Of a stretch of 64,000 nucleotides of DNA, positions 24,478 to 32,834 are shown one piece after another. The notes under the pieces were generated by a model that ran no database searches, was not told the origin of the DNA, and saw only the letters and a list, made by a program, of their open reading frames with translations. The DNA comes from Planococcus chinensis. GTDB lineage: Bacteria > Bacillota > Bacilli > Bacillales_A > Planococcaceae. How positions within the stretch are numbered: the first letter of the stretch is position 1; each line of letters starts with the position of its first letter. A program made the position numbers and the translations under genes. The stretch spans positions 1 through 64,000 of the forward strand of contig NZ_JABWTK010000004.1 in NCBI RefSeq assembly GCF_020071995.1, in the 5' to 3' direction.

Positions 24478-25329
24478 TTGTTAAAGGAACAACTAACGAA
24501 TATAAAAAGCATGGATGCTATGCAGATGAAACAAATGAATAGCCATGAAATAGAGGAATTACTAAAAAAGATGACGATAAACATCGGATCAGTCGACCCT
24601 GAATTGCGGGACACGCTGATTTATCGCACATTCGATAAATTGATCATGCTTGATATTTTATCGGACGCCCAAATGACTGATCTACTGAAAACATGTATGG
24701 GTGGCCATCATCTTTTTCTTAAGATCGGCACTGCAAATGATGATGCAGTCTTTACACGCTCGTTTTCCTCATTAGTGATAGCTTTGATTTTAGTTAAAGA
24801 TAAGAGCCGAAGATTTTTAACGGATGAAATCCTGAGACAGGTGTTTGAAAAAATTAATTTGTATATGAGGGAAGAAGAGGATACGCGCGGTTATGTAATA
24901 GATAAAGGCTGGGCTCACAGTATTGCACATGGAGCGGACCTTTTGGCAGCTGCTGTTAGCCACTCTTTTTACAGTTCAGAATGGGCAAATGAATTTATAG
25001 AGACAGTGCATATGTGTTTATTTAAAAGAGGCTGCTATATCAATGAAGAGGATGAGCGACTGATTTTCATCATTGATGAATTAACTGCAAAAGGGTTATC
25101 TGATCAGGAATTGGAAAGTTGGGTCGTTAAGATCTTTAAAGAACTTGAGGCATATCACGAAACGCATGGCTATTCGCTGGAATTTTTTCAACTTAAAACA
25201 AATGTCTTAAATTTCGCCAAGACACTTTATTTCCGATTAGGAAATCAACAAGTATATAAGGATGCAAAAAATAAAATCACAATTAATATTAACAGCTGGC
25301 ATAAAAAAATATATTCGAATCCTGTTTGA
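24478..25329 (+). CDS. DUF2785 family protein
   Basis: 283 residues, mostly helical. The segment VIDKGWAHSIAHGADLLAAA (20 residues, near 141-160) is the signature of DUF2785, a family of unknown function. The start is TTG with AGGAGGTG 7 bases upstream; an ATG four bases earlier is in another frame and gives only a short peptide. Base composition is more AT-rich than its neighbours, which may point to separate acquisition (visual impression). Confidence 0.75.
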   Translation: MLKEQLTNIKSMDAMQMKQMNSHEIEELLKKMTINIGSVDPELRDTLIYRTFDKLIMLDILSDAQMTDLLKTCMGGHHLFLKIGTANDDAVFTRSFSSLVIALILVKDKSRRFLTDEILRQVFEKINLYMREEEDTRGYVIDKGWAHSIAHGADLLAAAVSHSFYSSEWANEFIETVHMCLFKRGCYINEEDERLIFIIDELTAKGLSDQELESWVVKIFKELEAYHETHGYSLEFFQLKTNVLNFAKTLYFRLGNQQVYKDAKNKITININSWHKKIYSNPV

Positions 25330-25393
25330 AACGCATCTAAAACAAGAAATGCATACGCATTGATTTAAATTCCATTCTAAAAAGGAGCCTTCC

Positions 25394-25834
25394 ATGAAAC
25401 GAATAGACGTTGTGTATGTCATGCTGCGGGATGACAGCGGAGAAAATTTGTTGATGGTGAAAAATTACGGTGAGAACGGATCTTACTATACGCTTCCGGG
25501 AGGGGCGGTTGAAGCGGGTGAAACTTTGCAGGAAGCGGCTATCCGGGAGGCAAAAGAAGAAACCGGGCTTGACGTTTCCATCGGCGGCCTTTTTTCGGTC
25601 AGTGAAGATTTCTTTGAAGAAAGAGGGCATCACGCCATATTCTTCATTTTCGCTGGACAAATTCTTGACGGGGAAATCGCGATTGCATTTCCGGAAGAAA
25701 TCGAAGAAGTCACATGGATGCCGATTCAACATGCAGCCCAATATTTACATATTCCAGAAAAGGCCGAAGAACGCGTCAGGGCCAATTGTTCAGTGCCGTA
25801 TATTCTAAAAGGGCAAGTTATCCAAACAAGTTAA
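25394..25834 (+). CDS. Nudix hydrolase
   Basis: 146 residues with a complete Nudix box from G36-G37 to about 60 (GGAVEAGETLQEAA, then IREAKEETGLD): the REAKEE acidic residues bind Mg2+. Hydrolyses a nucleoside diphosphate linked to another moiety; substrate unknown. AAAGGAG stands before the ATG. The second Nudix gene of this cluster lies two genes on. Confidence 0.88.
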   Translation: MKRIDVVYVMLRDDSGENLLMVKNYGENGSYYTLPGGAVEAGETLQEAAIREAKEETGLDVSIGGLFSVSEDFFEERGHHAIFFIFAGQILDGEIAIAFPEEIEEVTWMPIQHAAQYLHIPEKAEERVRANCSVPYILKGQVIQTS

Positions 25835-25858
25835 TCCATGAAGGAAGAGGTGGAACTG

Positions 25859-26395
25859 ATGTTGATCCAGGACGGAAAAATGACGATCCGGAAGCTGGAA
25901 GAAAGAGATCAAGAGACGATGGTGAAATGGCTGACCGATCCGGAAGTGTTGAAATACTACGAAGGCCGGGACAATCCGCATGAAATGGAAGAAGTGAAAA
26001 GGCATTATTTTGAACGGGAAGATGAGACAACAAGATGCCTTGTGGAATATGAAGAAACACCCATCGGCTATATTCAATTTTATCCGGTTCTTGAAGAGGA
26101 GCGGATGGAATATGGCTATTGGAATCCCGATGAAGTCGTCTATGGAACCGATCAATTCATTGGCGAAGCGGATTACTGGAATCAAGGCCTCGGAACTGAG
26201 CTCGTGAATCTGATGAAAACATATTTATTGAGTGAAAAACAGGCGGATACGATCGTGATGGATCCACAGGTCTGGAACGAACGGGCGATTGCCTGTTACG
26301 AAAAATGCGGGTTTCAGAAAGTGAAGTTTCTGCCTGCACATGAACTGCACGAAGGCGAGATGAAAGATTGCTGGCTGATGGAATACAAAAGATAA
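25859..26395 (+). CDS. GNAT acetyltransferase, AAC(6')-like
   Basis: 178 residues: MTIRKLEERDQETMVKWLTD opens the acetyltransferase fold, YIQFYPV and YGTDQFIGEADYWNQGLGTE give the acetyl-CoA region, and PQVWNERAIACYEKCGFQKV ends it. This arrangement resembles aminoglycoside 6'-N-acetyltransferases and siderophore-type acyltransferases. Resistance is not implied without testing. ATG 25859 is chosen for the GAGGTGG site 6 bases upstream; 25838 is the alternative start. Confidence 0.8.
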   Translation: MLIQDGKMTIRKLEERDQETMVKWLTDPEVLKYYEGRDNPHEMEEVKRHYFEREDETTRCLVEYEETPIGYIQFYPVLEEERMEYGYWNPDEVVYGTDQFIGEADYWNQGLGTELVNLMKTYLLSEKQADTIVMDPQVWNERAIACYEKCGFQKVKFLPAHELHEGEMKDCWLMEYKR

Positions 26396-26421
26396 CTGAC
26401 AAACCGAAATGGGGATTTCGA

Positions 26422-26943
26422 GTGGCAGAGACGTATGTAAATTGGGGAAACGGAAAAGTGAAGTTGACGTGGGAAAGAGGGGATGCGTTGCCGCCGCGGC
26501 AATTGATCACGAGTGTTCATGGATTTTGCTTCTATCAAAAACAGTTATTACTGGTAAAGCTGAAACACCGCGGCTGGGATTTTCCGGGCGGGCATATTGA
26601 AGAGGGCGAAACACCGGAAAGATGCTTTCAACGGGAAGCGCTGGAAGAAGGCTATGCAACAGGGAAGTGCCAGTTGCTTGGATGGGTGGTTGTGGACCAC
26701 GGAGAAAATCCGAACTGGGACAAAACCAGTCCTTACCCTAAAGTGGGCTATCAAGTTTATTACCGGATGGAGATTGAAGCGCTGCATCCATTTGGAGCAG
26801 AATTTGAATCGGTCGAAAGGCAATTCATCTCACCTGAGGAAATCAGCAATTACTACCACGGGGGATGGCGGGATTTCTATCAGGAAATTCTGGATGCTGC
26901 CTGTCATTTAGAAGATGGCCTAGAAGGAGTGGACTTGTATTGA
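26422..26943 (+). CDS. Nudix hydrolase
   Basis: 173 residues. The Nudix box is GGHIEEGETPERCFQRE followed by ALEEGYATG. The preceding strand is RGWDFPGG and a WVVVDHGENPNWD insertion follows. A GTG at 26422 (just past the stop of the preceding gene, with GGGGA upstream) is the best start; an ATG at 26368 overlaps the previous gene and lacks a ribosome site. Substrate unknown. Confidence 0.78.
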   Translation: MAETYVNWGNGKVKLTWERGDALPPRQLITSVHGFCFYQKQLLLVKLKHRGWDFPGGHIEEGETPERCFQREALEEGYATGKCQLLGWVVVDHGENPNWDKTSPYPKVGYQVYYRMEIEALHPFGAEFESVERQFISPEEISNYYHGGWRDFYQEILDAACHLEDGLEGVDLY

Positions 26944-27522
26944 CTATTAGTCATCCGCAATTGGACAATATCGACCGGATCATGAATGGCTTTAATTATT
27001 GGCGGGGGCTGGTCGATTGACCTTGAAGTCGGCAGAGTTACTCGAAAACACGAGGATATGGATATCTGTATTTTTCGGGAACATGCCGAGGAAGTACTGG
27101 CGTATTTTTCGGATTGGCAAATCGAAGTGGCCATCCCGAAAGAAAACAGGCTAGAACCGGTCCGTTCAGCCGACGATCTCTGCCCTCCCCGTTATGGGCT
27201 TCACTTGACTAAAAACGAAGAGTTTATTGAGGTGCTGCTGACGGATAAACAAGATGGTGAGATTGTCTTCCGAAGAGATCCGGACATAAGGATGGCGATT
27301 CAAGATGCGATTCGTACAGATCGATCAGGAAGAAAATACATTGCACCAGAACTGCAGCTTCTTTATAAAGCGAAAGAAGAAAGGGATAAAGACCAGCACG
27401 ATTTCTCAGTCGCGATGCTGCGCTTAAGTGATCAACAAAAAGAGTGGCTTTTGAAGGCATTAACGAAACACCATCCCACCTCTTCGTGGATCAGCAATTT
27501 GAACAATCAGACGTTAAAATAG
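26940..27522 (+). pseudogene. ANT-type nucleotidyltransferase, frameshifted near its N-terminus
   Basis: The main frame (from 26986) encodes GGGWSIDLEVGRVTRKHEDMDI, the nucleotidyltransferase motif of ANT(2'')-like or related proteins, then PELQLLYKAKEERDKDQHDF. The expected N-terminus is in another frame: a TTG at 26940 with AAGGAG 10 bases before it reads TISHPQLDNIDRIMNGFNYW and then hits a stop. Joining the two frames around 26997-27008 would restore a family-like protein. Starting at ATG 26986 instead gives a protein without a ribosome site. Read as a frameshift by mutation or assembly error. Confidence 0.6.
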
Positions 27523-27545
27523 ACCAATCAAAGGCAGGGAAAGTT

Positions 27546-28249
27546 ATGGCAGAAGAAATCAACAATCAAGAAGACTTGCTCGATATGCTCGATTCGTTGC
27601 TGCGTGAACCTGCGCCTTTTTGGGACGGCTTCTATGCAGACCGCGGAAAGAATATCCCTTTTTTGTGGACAAACCGGATGAAAATTTAGTCCGCTACATG
27701 GATACGGGAAGGGTTAACGCCCAAAAGGCTCTGGAGTTAGGCTCCGGCCCCGGCAGGAATGCGATTTTTCTTGCAGAACAAGGATGTTCTATAGACGCAG
27801 TGGACGTATCGGAGCAATCGATTGAGTGGGCGAAAGAACGGACAAAAGAACATGGCGTGAAAGTGAATTATATTCACGGGAATATCTTTAAGCTTGAAGT
27901 CGAAGAAGGTGCCTATGATTTGGTGTATGATTCAGGCTGCTTCCACCATATTGCTCCGCACCGCCGACTTGACTATATCAACCTGGTCAAACGGGCGCTG
28001 AAGCCAGGCGGATATTTTGCCATTACTTGTTTTGTGCAGGAAGGAGAGCTTGGAGGATCCGGTATGTCTGATTGGGAAGTATACCGGAAAAGAAGCCTCG
28101 AAGGCGGACTCGGGTTTACGGAGCAGCGGCTGAGAAGGATTTTTTATGAGTTTGAGGAAATTGAGATTTGCCGAATGAAAGACGCTGCAAAAACGGACAA
28201 GGTGTTTGGGGTATCCGCTTTATGGGCTGCGTTGTTTCAAAAGCGGTAA
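27546..28249 (+). pseudogene. SAM-dependent methyltransferase, frameshifted at a T6 run
   Basis: The start at ATG 27546 encodes AEEINNQEDLLDMLDSLLRE and PAPFWDGFYADRGKNIPF; the frame then breaks at six T's (27659-27664) and continues in the -1 frame as FVDKPDENLVRYM, then ALELGSGPGRNAIFLAEQG (SAM motif I), DAVDVSEQSIEWA and LVKRALKPGGYF. One added T would give a continuous protein of about 234 residues. The break reads T TTT TTG in the first frame, a possible -1 slippery heptamer. Sequencing error, real mutation, phase variation or programmed shift are all open. Confidence 0.7.
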
Positions 28250-28257
28250 CCGAGGGT

Positions 28258-29448
28258 TTAAGCCGCTTCGGTATATGTATACCTTTTTTTCAACCATAAA
28301 GTGGCCGCAAAAACAACAAATGCTAAAGCGACAGAAAATAAGAGAGTGGTTTGTTCTCCGTAATGCTCAATGATGACGGTATAAAAAACCGGTGCGATGG
28401 CGGATAGCAGGAAACTCGGCACCAGAAGTTTTCCGACGAAAGCACCGTAAGTCCGGTTGTCAAACAAGACCAAGGGAAGAGAGCCGCGGGTAATGGTCAT
28501 CAGGCCATTGCCTGCGCCGTACAAAAAAGCAAAAATAAACGCCATTGCCAAAAAATCGCCGCTGAATAATCCGATGACAAAGCAAAGCGGCAGCAATGAA
28601 GAAGCAAGGACGGTCAGCTTGAACGGATGCAGCCGGCCGCCAAACAGGATTTCAGCCACTCGTGCGAGAGACTGCCCGATTCCGCGCAGTGTGGAAATCC
28701 AGACCGAAACAGCTGCTGCAAGGCCGAGCCCCGACAATATGGCGATCATATGGGCCGACATGGCGGAGTTCAAAAAGTTAAGCAGCGTGAAAATGAGTGC
28801 GTAGAGGCTGCCGGCAAAAATGCGTTCGCGGCCCGTTAAATTCAGTTTTTCAAAAGCAGCGTATTTTAGTTCTTCGTCCGTTTCGCTTTCTTGGAACCGT
28901 TCTTTTGGAATGGCCAGATGAAGCGGAAGCGTCAGCAGTGCAAATCCAGCGTAAACAAGCAAGGCGGTCCGCCAACCGAAAGCTTCCGAAAGGAAAAAGC
29001 CGATCGGCCAAAAAACGGTGGAAGCCAGTCCGCCAAGAAGCGTAATTTGTGAAATGGATCGTTTTGCGCCGGATCCTGCAATGCGGACCAATGTTGCAAA
29101 AGCCGCATCATATAAGCTGAGGCGCATGGCGAAACCCAGAACAATCCATGAAATGTAATAGGCTAAAACGGACTGCGACAAGGCGATGCCGGCACAACTG
29201 ATGGCTAAAAGAAGGGACCCGGCAGACATCACAAAGCGGCCGCTGTACTGGTCGATCAGTTTTCCTGTTAACGGGGAAGTGAGGCCCATGACGACCAAAG
29301 CGGCAGAAAAACCTCCGTATACCAAAGTGCTGCTCCAGCCCAGTTCATCCGCTATTACTTCACCGAATGCGGCAATCAAATAATAAGAAATGCCCCAGCA
29401 AACCAGCTGGGATAAACCAAGAAAAAGGACCGTTCTCCTCGTAATCAT
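28258..29448 (-). CDS. MFS transporter
   Basis: 396 residues, about twelve hydrophobic segments, with MFS features SPLTGKLIDQYSGRFVMSAG in loop 2-3. It belongs to the general MFS_1 set (monocarboxylate/CynX-like by impression). GGAGGAGG lies just before the ATG. It converges on the frameshifted methyltransferase with only 8 bases between stops, and no clear terminator separates them. Substrate unknown. Confidence 0.82.
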   Translation of the reverse strand: MITRRTVLFLGLSQLVCWGISYYLIAAFGEVIADELGWSSTLVYGGFSAALVVMGLTSPLTGKLIDQYSGRFVMSAGSLLLAISCAGIALSQSVLAYYISWIVLGFAMRLSLYDAAFATLVRIAGSGAKRSISQITLLGGLASTVFWPIGFFLSEAFGWRTALLVYAGFALLTLPLHLAIPKERFQESETDEELKYAAFEKLNLTGRERIFAGSLYALIFTLLNFLNSAMSAHMIAILSGLGLAAAVSVWISTLRGIGQSLARVAEILFGGRLHPFKLTVLASSLLPLCFVIGLFSGDFLAMAFIFAFLYGAGNGLMTITRGSLPLVLFDNRTYGAFVGKLLVPSFLLSAIAPVFYTVIIEHYGEQTTLLFSVALAFVVFAATLWLKKRYTYTEAA

Positions 29449-29528
29449 CCAATTCCTCCTCCCGCATCAAGTTGTTTCTAAAGCAAAGCACTTTATTAAT
29501 CCAAATAAGATACAATAAAATCATAAAC

Positions 29529-29543
29529 AATAATCAGAAAATT
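29529..29543. promoter_or_regulatory. CodY-box-like sequence
   Basis: AATAATCAGAAAATT differs from the CodY consensus AATTTTCWGAAAATT at two of 15 positions. It lies between the divergent MFS gene (ends 29448) and the acetyltransferase gene (29611). Chance matches occur in AT-rich gaps. Confidence 0.35.
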
Positions 29544-29610
29544 TCATACCTATAATAAATATTTTTATCCACTACCAAATGATGGAGTTTATCTGAAGGG
29601 GGAAGTCAGA

Positions 29611-30120
29611 TTGGCAGTTATTCAAAAAGCACAGCCGGAACATGTGAAAGGGATTGCCCGCGTCTGTACGGAAGGCTATTGGGCGACCTACAGCGAGATG
29701 TATTCAGCTGATTATATCGCAGCAGTGATCGAAGAGTTTTATAACGAACAGCGGATATTGGAAGAAGTGGAAAACAGCAGCAGGGAATGGGGCGGATATT
29801 TTGTCGCACTCGAAAACAGCGAAGTAGTCGGGGCAGGCGGCGGCGGAATGATTTCCGGAAAAGAGGGAGAAATTTTCGTGTTATACCTGGACCCCCGAAG
29901 GCTTGGCGAAGGCATTGGAACAAAACTGTTGGAGGCCATTACCCGGCAGCAAAAAGAGGAATTCGGCGCACAGGAACAATGGGTATCGGTCGCGAAAGGA
30001 AATGAAAAAGGCATTCCTTTTTACGAAGCACGCGAATTTATAAGCTGCAGTGAACTGTCGGCTACCCATTCAAGTACCGAGGAAAAAATCGTTTCGGTAA
30101 GGTACTGGCGCAAACTTTAA
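29611..30120 (+). CDS. GNAT family N-acetyltransferase
   Basis: 169 residues. It opens AVIQKAQPEHVKGIARVC; FVLYLDPRRLGEGIGTKLL (near 90) is the acetyl-CoA loop, and VAKGNEKGIPFYEAREFI the end. The start is TTG, with AAGGGGG about 8 bases upstream. Acceptor unknown. The EamA gene follows 51 bases later on the same strand. Confidence 0.83.
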   Translation: MAVIQKAQPEHVKGIARVCTEGYWATYSEMYSADYIAAVIEEFYNEQRILEEVENSSREWGGYFVALENSEVVGAGGGGMISGKEGEIFVLYLDPRRLGEGIGTKLLEAITRQQKEEFGAQEQWVSVAKGNEKGIPFYEAREFISCSELSATHSSTEEKIVSVRYWRKL

Positions 30121-30171
30121 ATCGTATGGGCAGCAGACACGGATAATGGAATGCCAAAGGGAGATGTGGGT

Positions 30172-31059
30172 TTGAACAATAAATGGGCTTTTGCGCTGTT
30201 GGTCATTTTAACGACCAGTTTAATGGGATCATCTTTTGCGGTAGGCAAGATAGGAATGGTTCATGTATCGCCGTTGCTGTTAGTCGGAATACGTTTTACG
30301 CTGGCTGGTTTGCTGATGGGGGCAATCGTCCGGGTGCTTCGGCGGCCGCATCCAAAAAAATTGCAAGACTGGCTAAAAATTATCTGCATCGGGGCTTTTC
30401 AGACGGCTGGTGTTATGGGCTCCATCTTTTTAAGCCTGCGGACCATCACAGCCGGCGAATCCGCTATCCTGACGTTCATGAATCCCCTGTTGGTGGTGAT
30501 CTTTGGGACATTGGCACTGGGCATCCGCTACCGGCTTGTCCAATGGTGCGGTGTGATTCTAGGGTTTATCGGTGTATTTGTAACGATGGGTGGACAGCTG
30601 CAGGCAGAAGTCGGGACGCTTCTCGGATTTTGCAGTGCGGTTTTTTGGGCAATCGCCACGCTGCTCATTAAGCAATGGGGGCAGCGTTTTGATATTTGGG
30701 TACTGACCGCTTATCAAATGCTTTCCGGCGGTTTGCTTTTGCTGATTGGAAGTTTCCTTTTGGAAGATGCCCGGCTTGTAATCAATCCAACTTCGATCTT
30801 CATCGTGTTGTGGCTCGCCATCCCGGCGTCAATCGTCCAATTTGCCATCTGGTTTTTCCTGCTGCAAAACGGCAATCCGGGGAAAGTCAGTGCATTCCTG
30901 TTCCTGGCGCCTTTTTTCGGGATTATTTCAGGGTGGCTACTGCTGGGCGAAGCCATCGGTCCAACCTTGCTTGCAGGAGGGTTTATGATTTTCACGGGAA
31001 TATTCCTGGTGAACTGGCCGGATAAGCGGGCAGCAGCCGTTCCTAAAGAAGGAATTTAA
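30172..31059 (+). CDS. EamA-type DMT transporter
   Basis: 295 residues with ten hydrophobic segments in two EamA halves (SSFAVGKIGMVHVSPLLLVG; FWAIATLLIKQWGQRFD; FFGIISGWLLLGE). A metabolite exporter by family, substrate unknown. TTG 30172 is preferred as start because GGGAG stands about 10 bases upstream and MNNKWAFALL is a family-like beginning; GTG 30166 or ATG 30151 are alternatives. Confidence 0.82.
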   Translation: MNNKWAFALLVILTTSLMGSSFAVGKIGMVHVSPLLLVGIRFTLAGLLMGAIVRVLRRPHPKKLQDWLKIICIGAFQTAGVMGSIFLSLRTITAGESAILTFMNPLLVVIFGTLALGIRYRLVQWCGVILGFIGVFVTMGGQLQAEVGTLLGFCSAVFWAIATLLIKQWGQRFDIWVLTAYQMLSGGLLLLIGSFLLEDARLVINPTSIFIVLWLAIPASIVQFAIWFFLLQNGNPGKVSAFLFLAPFFGIISGWLLLGEAIGPTLLAGGFMIFTGIFLVNWPDKRAAAVPKEGI

Positions 31060-31088
31060 TGCGGCAAACGAGAATATAAAGTTTAGAA

Positions 31089-31115
31089 AGTCTTTTATTG
31101 ATCTAATAAAAGACT
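31089..31115. terminator. AT-rich hairpin after EamA gene
   Basis: A perfect 11-bp stem AGTCTTTTATT / AATAAAAGACT with a 5-base loop. No U-run follows directly, so termination strength is uncertain. Confidence 0.45.
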
Positions 31116-31205
31116 GGATAAAAAATCCGTCGTTCTTCAAAGGGAAATAAACAACTTTTCGAACGTGTACACGTAATCGATAATAAGTTCACGGGGTGGC
31201 TTACT

Positions 31206-31508
31206 ATGTTCAAATTTGTGATCAAATTATTAGGGAGTGCGGTCCTCTTCAAAGCCGGCAACCAATTGCAAAATTATTTTCTTAAACCCTCGGATTTCGA
31301 AAAAAATCTGGAACGGCTGGATCAGGAAGAATGGTTTGCCGAATTGCGGAAAGATTTTCGATATGATCACATCATCCGCTACAATGCAAAAGTGCGGAAG
31401 GTGGTAGGAGATTCGAAGCGCATCGCAAAACTTTTGGCATCCAAAGAAGATCAGGAAAGTTTTAGTGACCTTGTCCAACAGGAGTACATAAAACTCATGA
31501 AAAAATAG
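31206..31508 (+). CDS. hypothetical protein, 100 residues
   Basis: Soluble, basic and mostly helical after a short hydrophobic start (FKFVIKLLGSAVLFKAGNQL), with FEKNLERLDQEEWFAELRKD and a conserved-looking FRYDHIIRYNAKVRKVVGDS segment. GGGGTGG precedes the ATG. I do not recognise a family. It stands between the EamA gene and a DUF5063-like gene on the same strand. Codon use looks like the neighbours, supporting a real gene. Confidence 0.6.
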   Translation: MFKFVIKLLGSAVLFKAGNQLQNYFLKPSDFEKNLERLDQEEWFAELRKDFRYDHIIRYNAKVRKVVGDSKRIAKLLASKEDQESFSDLVQQEYIKLMKK

Positions 31509-31627
31509 ACCGAAAAGGGTGAAGCAGACGGCCCTGCAGGATCATTCATAAAGGAAAAAGTAAACCAAAAAGGTTATTGGAGAAACGAAGGTTTCCACAG
31601 ATACTCTAGGACTGGACGTGACAGGAT

Positions 31628-32101
31628 ATGGAATCTACTGAAGTAGCCGCTTTTTTACAAGCCGCAAAAAAATACTGCCATTTGATGGACTCGTTAAATT
31701 CTTTAGGGGAAATTGAGAAATTTAAGCAGCTGCATGCAGCAGTGACTGAATTGTACACGAAGGCTCTATATCTGCCGGAAACCGAACCAGGCAAAGATGA
31801 TTCTTTTGATATTGATTTCCAACTGCCCCAAGTAGACTTTGGCACCCACAATGTGTATTGGGGAGGGTACGATCCCTATCACTCCGATGAAGACTTGGAA
31901 GAAATGATGGAAGAGCCGCTAAACGAAACTTTGACGGACGATGTGCTGGACATTTACAGCGATGTCAAACGTGGATTGATTTTATATGAGCAGGGAAACC
32001 ATGCAGAAGCAATCGCTGAATGGAAATACAATTTTGAAATTCACTGGGGAACGCATGCAGCAAGCGCCATCCGTGCCTTGCATTCTGTGAATTACTTATA
32101 A
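31628..32101 (+). CDS. DUF5063 family protein
   Basis: 157 acidic residues, helical. YWGGYDPYHSDEDLEE and DVLDIYSDVKRGLILYEQG with AIAEWKYNFEIHWGTHAASA are typical of DUF5063, a family of unknown function often acting near ribosome- or stress-related genes in other genomes (weak recollection). The ribosome site is poor (ACAGGAT close to the ATG). Ends in a terminator. Confidence 0.7.
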   Translation: MESTEVAAFLQAAKKYCHLMDSLNSLGEIEKFKQLHAAVTELYTKALYLPETEPGKDDSFDIDFQLPQVDFGTHNVYWGGYDPYHSDEDLEEMMEEPLNETLTDDVLDIYSDVKRGLILYEQGNHAEAIAEWKYNFEIHWGTHAASAIRALHSVNYL

Positions 32102-32121
32102 TAAATAGCCAAAGTCCTTTC

Positions 32122-32150
32122 AGTCCAACTTTAAGAAGTTGGACTTTTTT
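32122..32150 (+). terminator. terminator of the DUF5063 gene
   Basis: Stem AGTCCAACTT / AAGTTGGACT followed by TTTTTT. Confidence 0.88.
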
Positions 32151-32289
32151 ATTTGTAAAAATAAGAGAGTGAAATTATAAAAAAATAGTAATTTCAGGTT
32201 TATAAATTTTAAAAAAGGCGTATACAAATGTAGATGGGTAGCGCGACAGACTGTTTAAGATTAGAAAATCGAAATCGAGGGATTGCAGG

Positions 32290-32679
32290 ATGTTTTACAA
32301 ATACAAAAAATCATATAACAAAGTGGCCATAGGATTATTGTCTTTAATGGCAAAAGGCCTCAATTTTAGATTGCTGCAGGAAACCATTCGGATGTATGAG
32401 GAAAATCCGGAGCGGCAGCTTTTTCTTTGGAAAGAAGGAGACAATATCACCGGACTTGCAGGAGTGGAGCAGCAGGATGATTACTTTGTCATCTTGCACT
32501 TTTCCGTGAATCCCTCCTACCAAAAAGAAGAGACAGCTTACCGGATGCTCGAAGTTTTGAGAGAACAAATGCAGTCGAAGGAGATGCACCTGTCAAAAGA
32601 AGCAGCCCGTTTCCTTGCTAAAGTGCGCGGCACTTCTGATTTGCCGATCCCCGTTTATTCGGAACCGGCCATTTCATAA
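32290..32679 (+). CDS. ribT: RibT-like GNAT-domain protein
   Basis: 129 residues. YKKSYNKVAIGLLSLM, the RQLFLWKEGDNITGLAGVE strand pair and HFSVNPSY match B. subtilis RibT closely in order and wording. RibT is the last gene of the B. subtilis riboflavin operon; here no rib gene is nearby, so the copy is stand-alone or a second copy. The family has a GNAT-like fold and an unclear role. GAGGG lies about 8 bases before the ATG. Confidence 0.75.
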   Translation: MFYKYKKSYNKVAIGLLSLMAKGLNFRLLQETIRMYEENPERQLFLWKEGDNITGLAGVEQQDDYFVILHFSVNPSYQKEETAYRMLEVLREQMQSKEMHLSKEAARFLAKVRGTSDLPIPVYSEPAIS

Positions 32680-32721
32680 AAAAATAAACCGTTTCAATCA
32701 ACGGAAATCAATAAACCACGA

Positions 32722-32751
32722 AAGCTTGCCGGACAGAGGCAGGCTTTTTTT
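32722..32751 (+). terminator. terminator of ribT
   Basis: Stem AAGCTTGCC / GGCAGGCTT (one bulge) followed by a T7 run. Confidence 0.82.
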
Positions 32752-32834
32752 ATGCAGGAATCCAAGTGAAAAAATTTTATGAACAACAGAAAAAAGCTAT
32801 AATGGAAAAATAGAATGGCAAATTAGGAAAGAAG

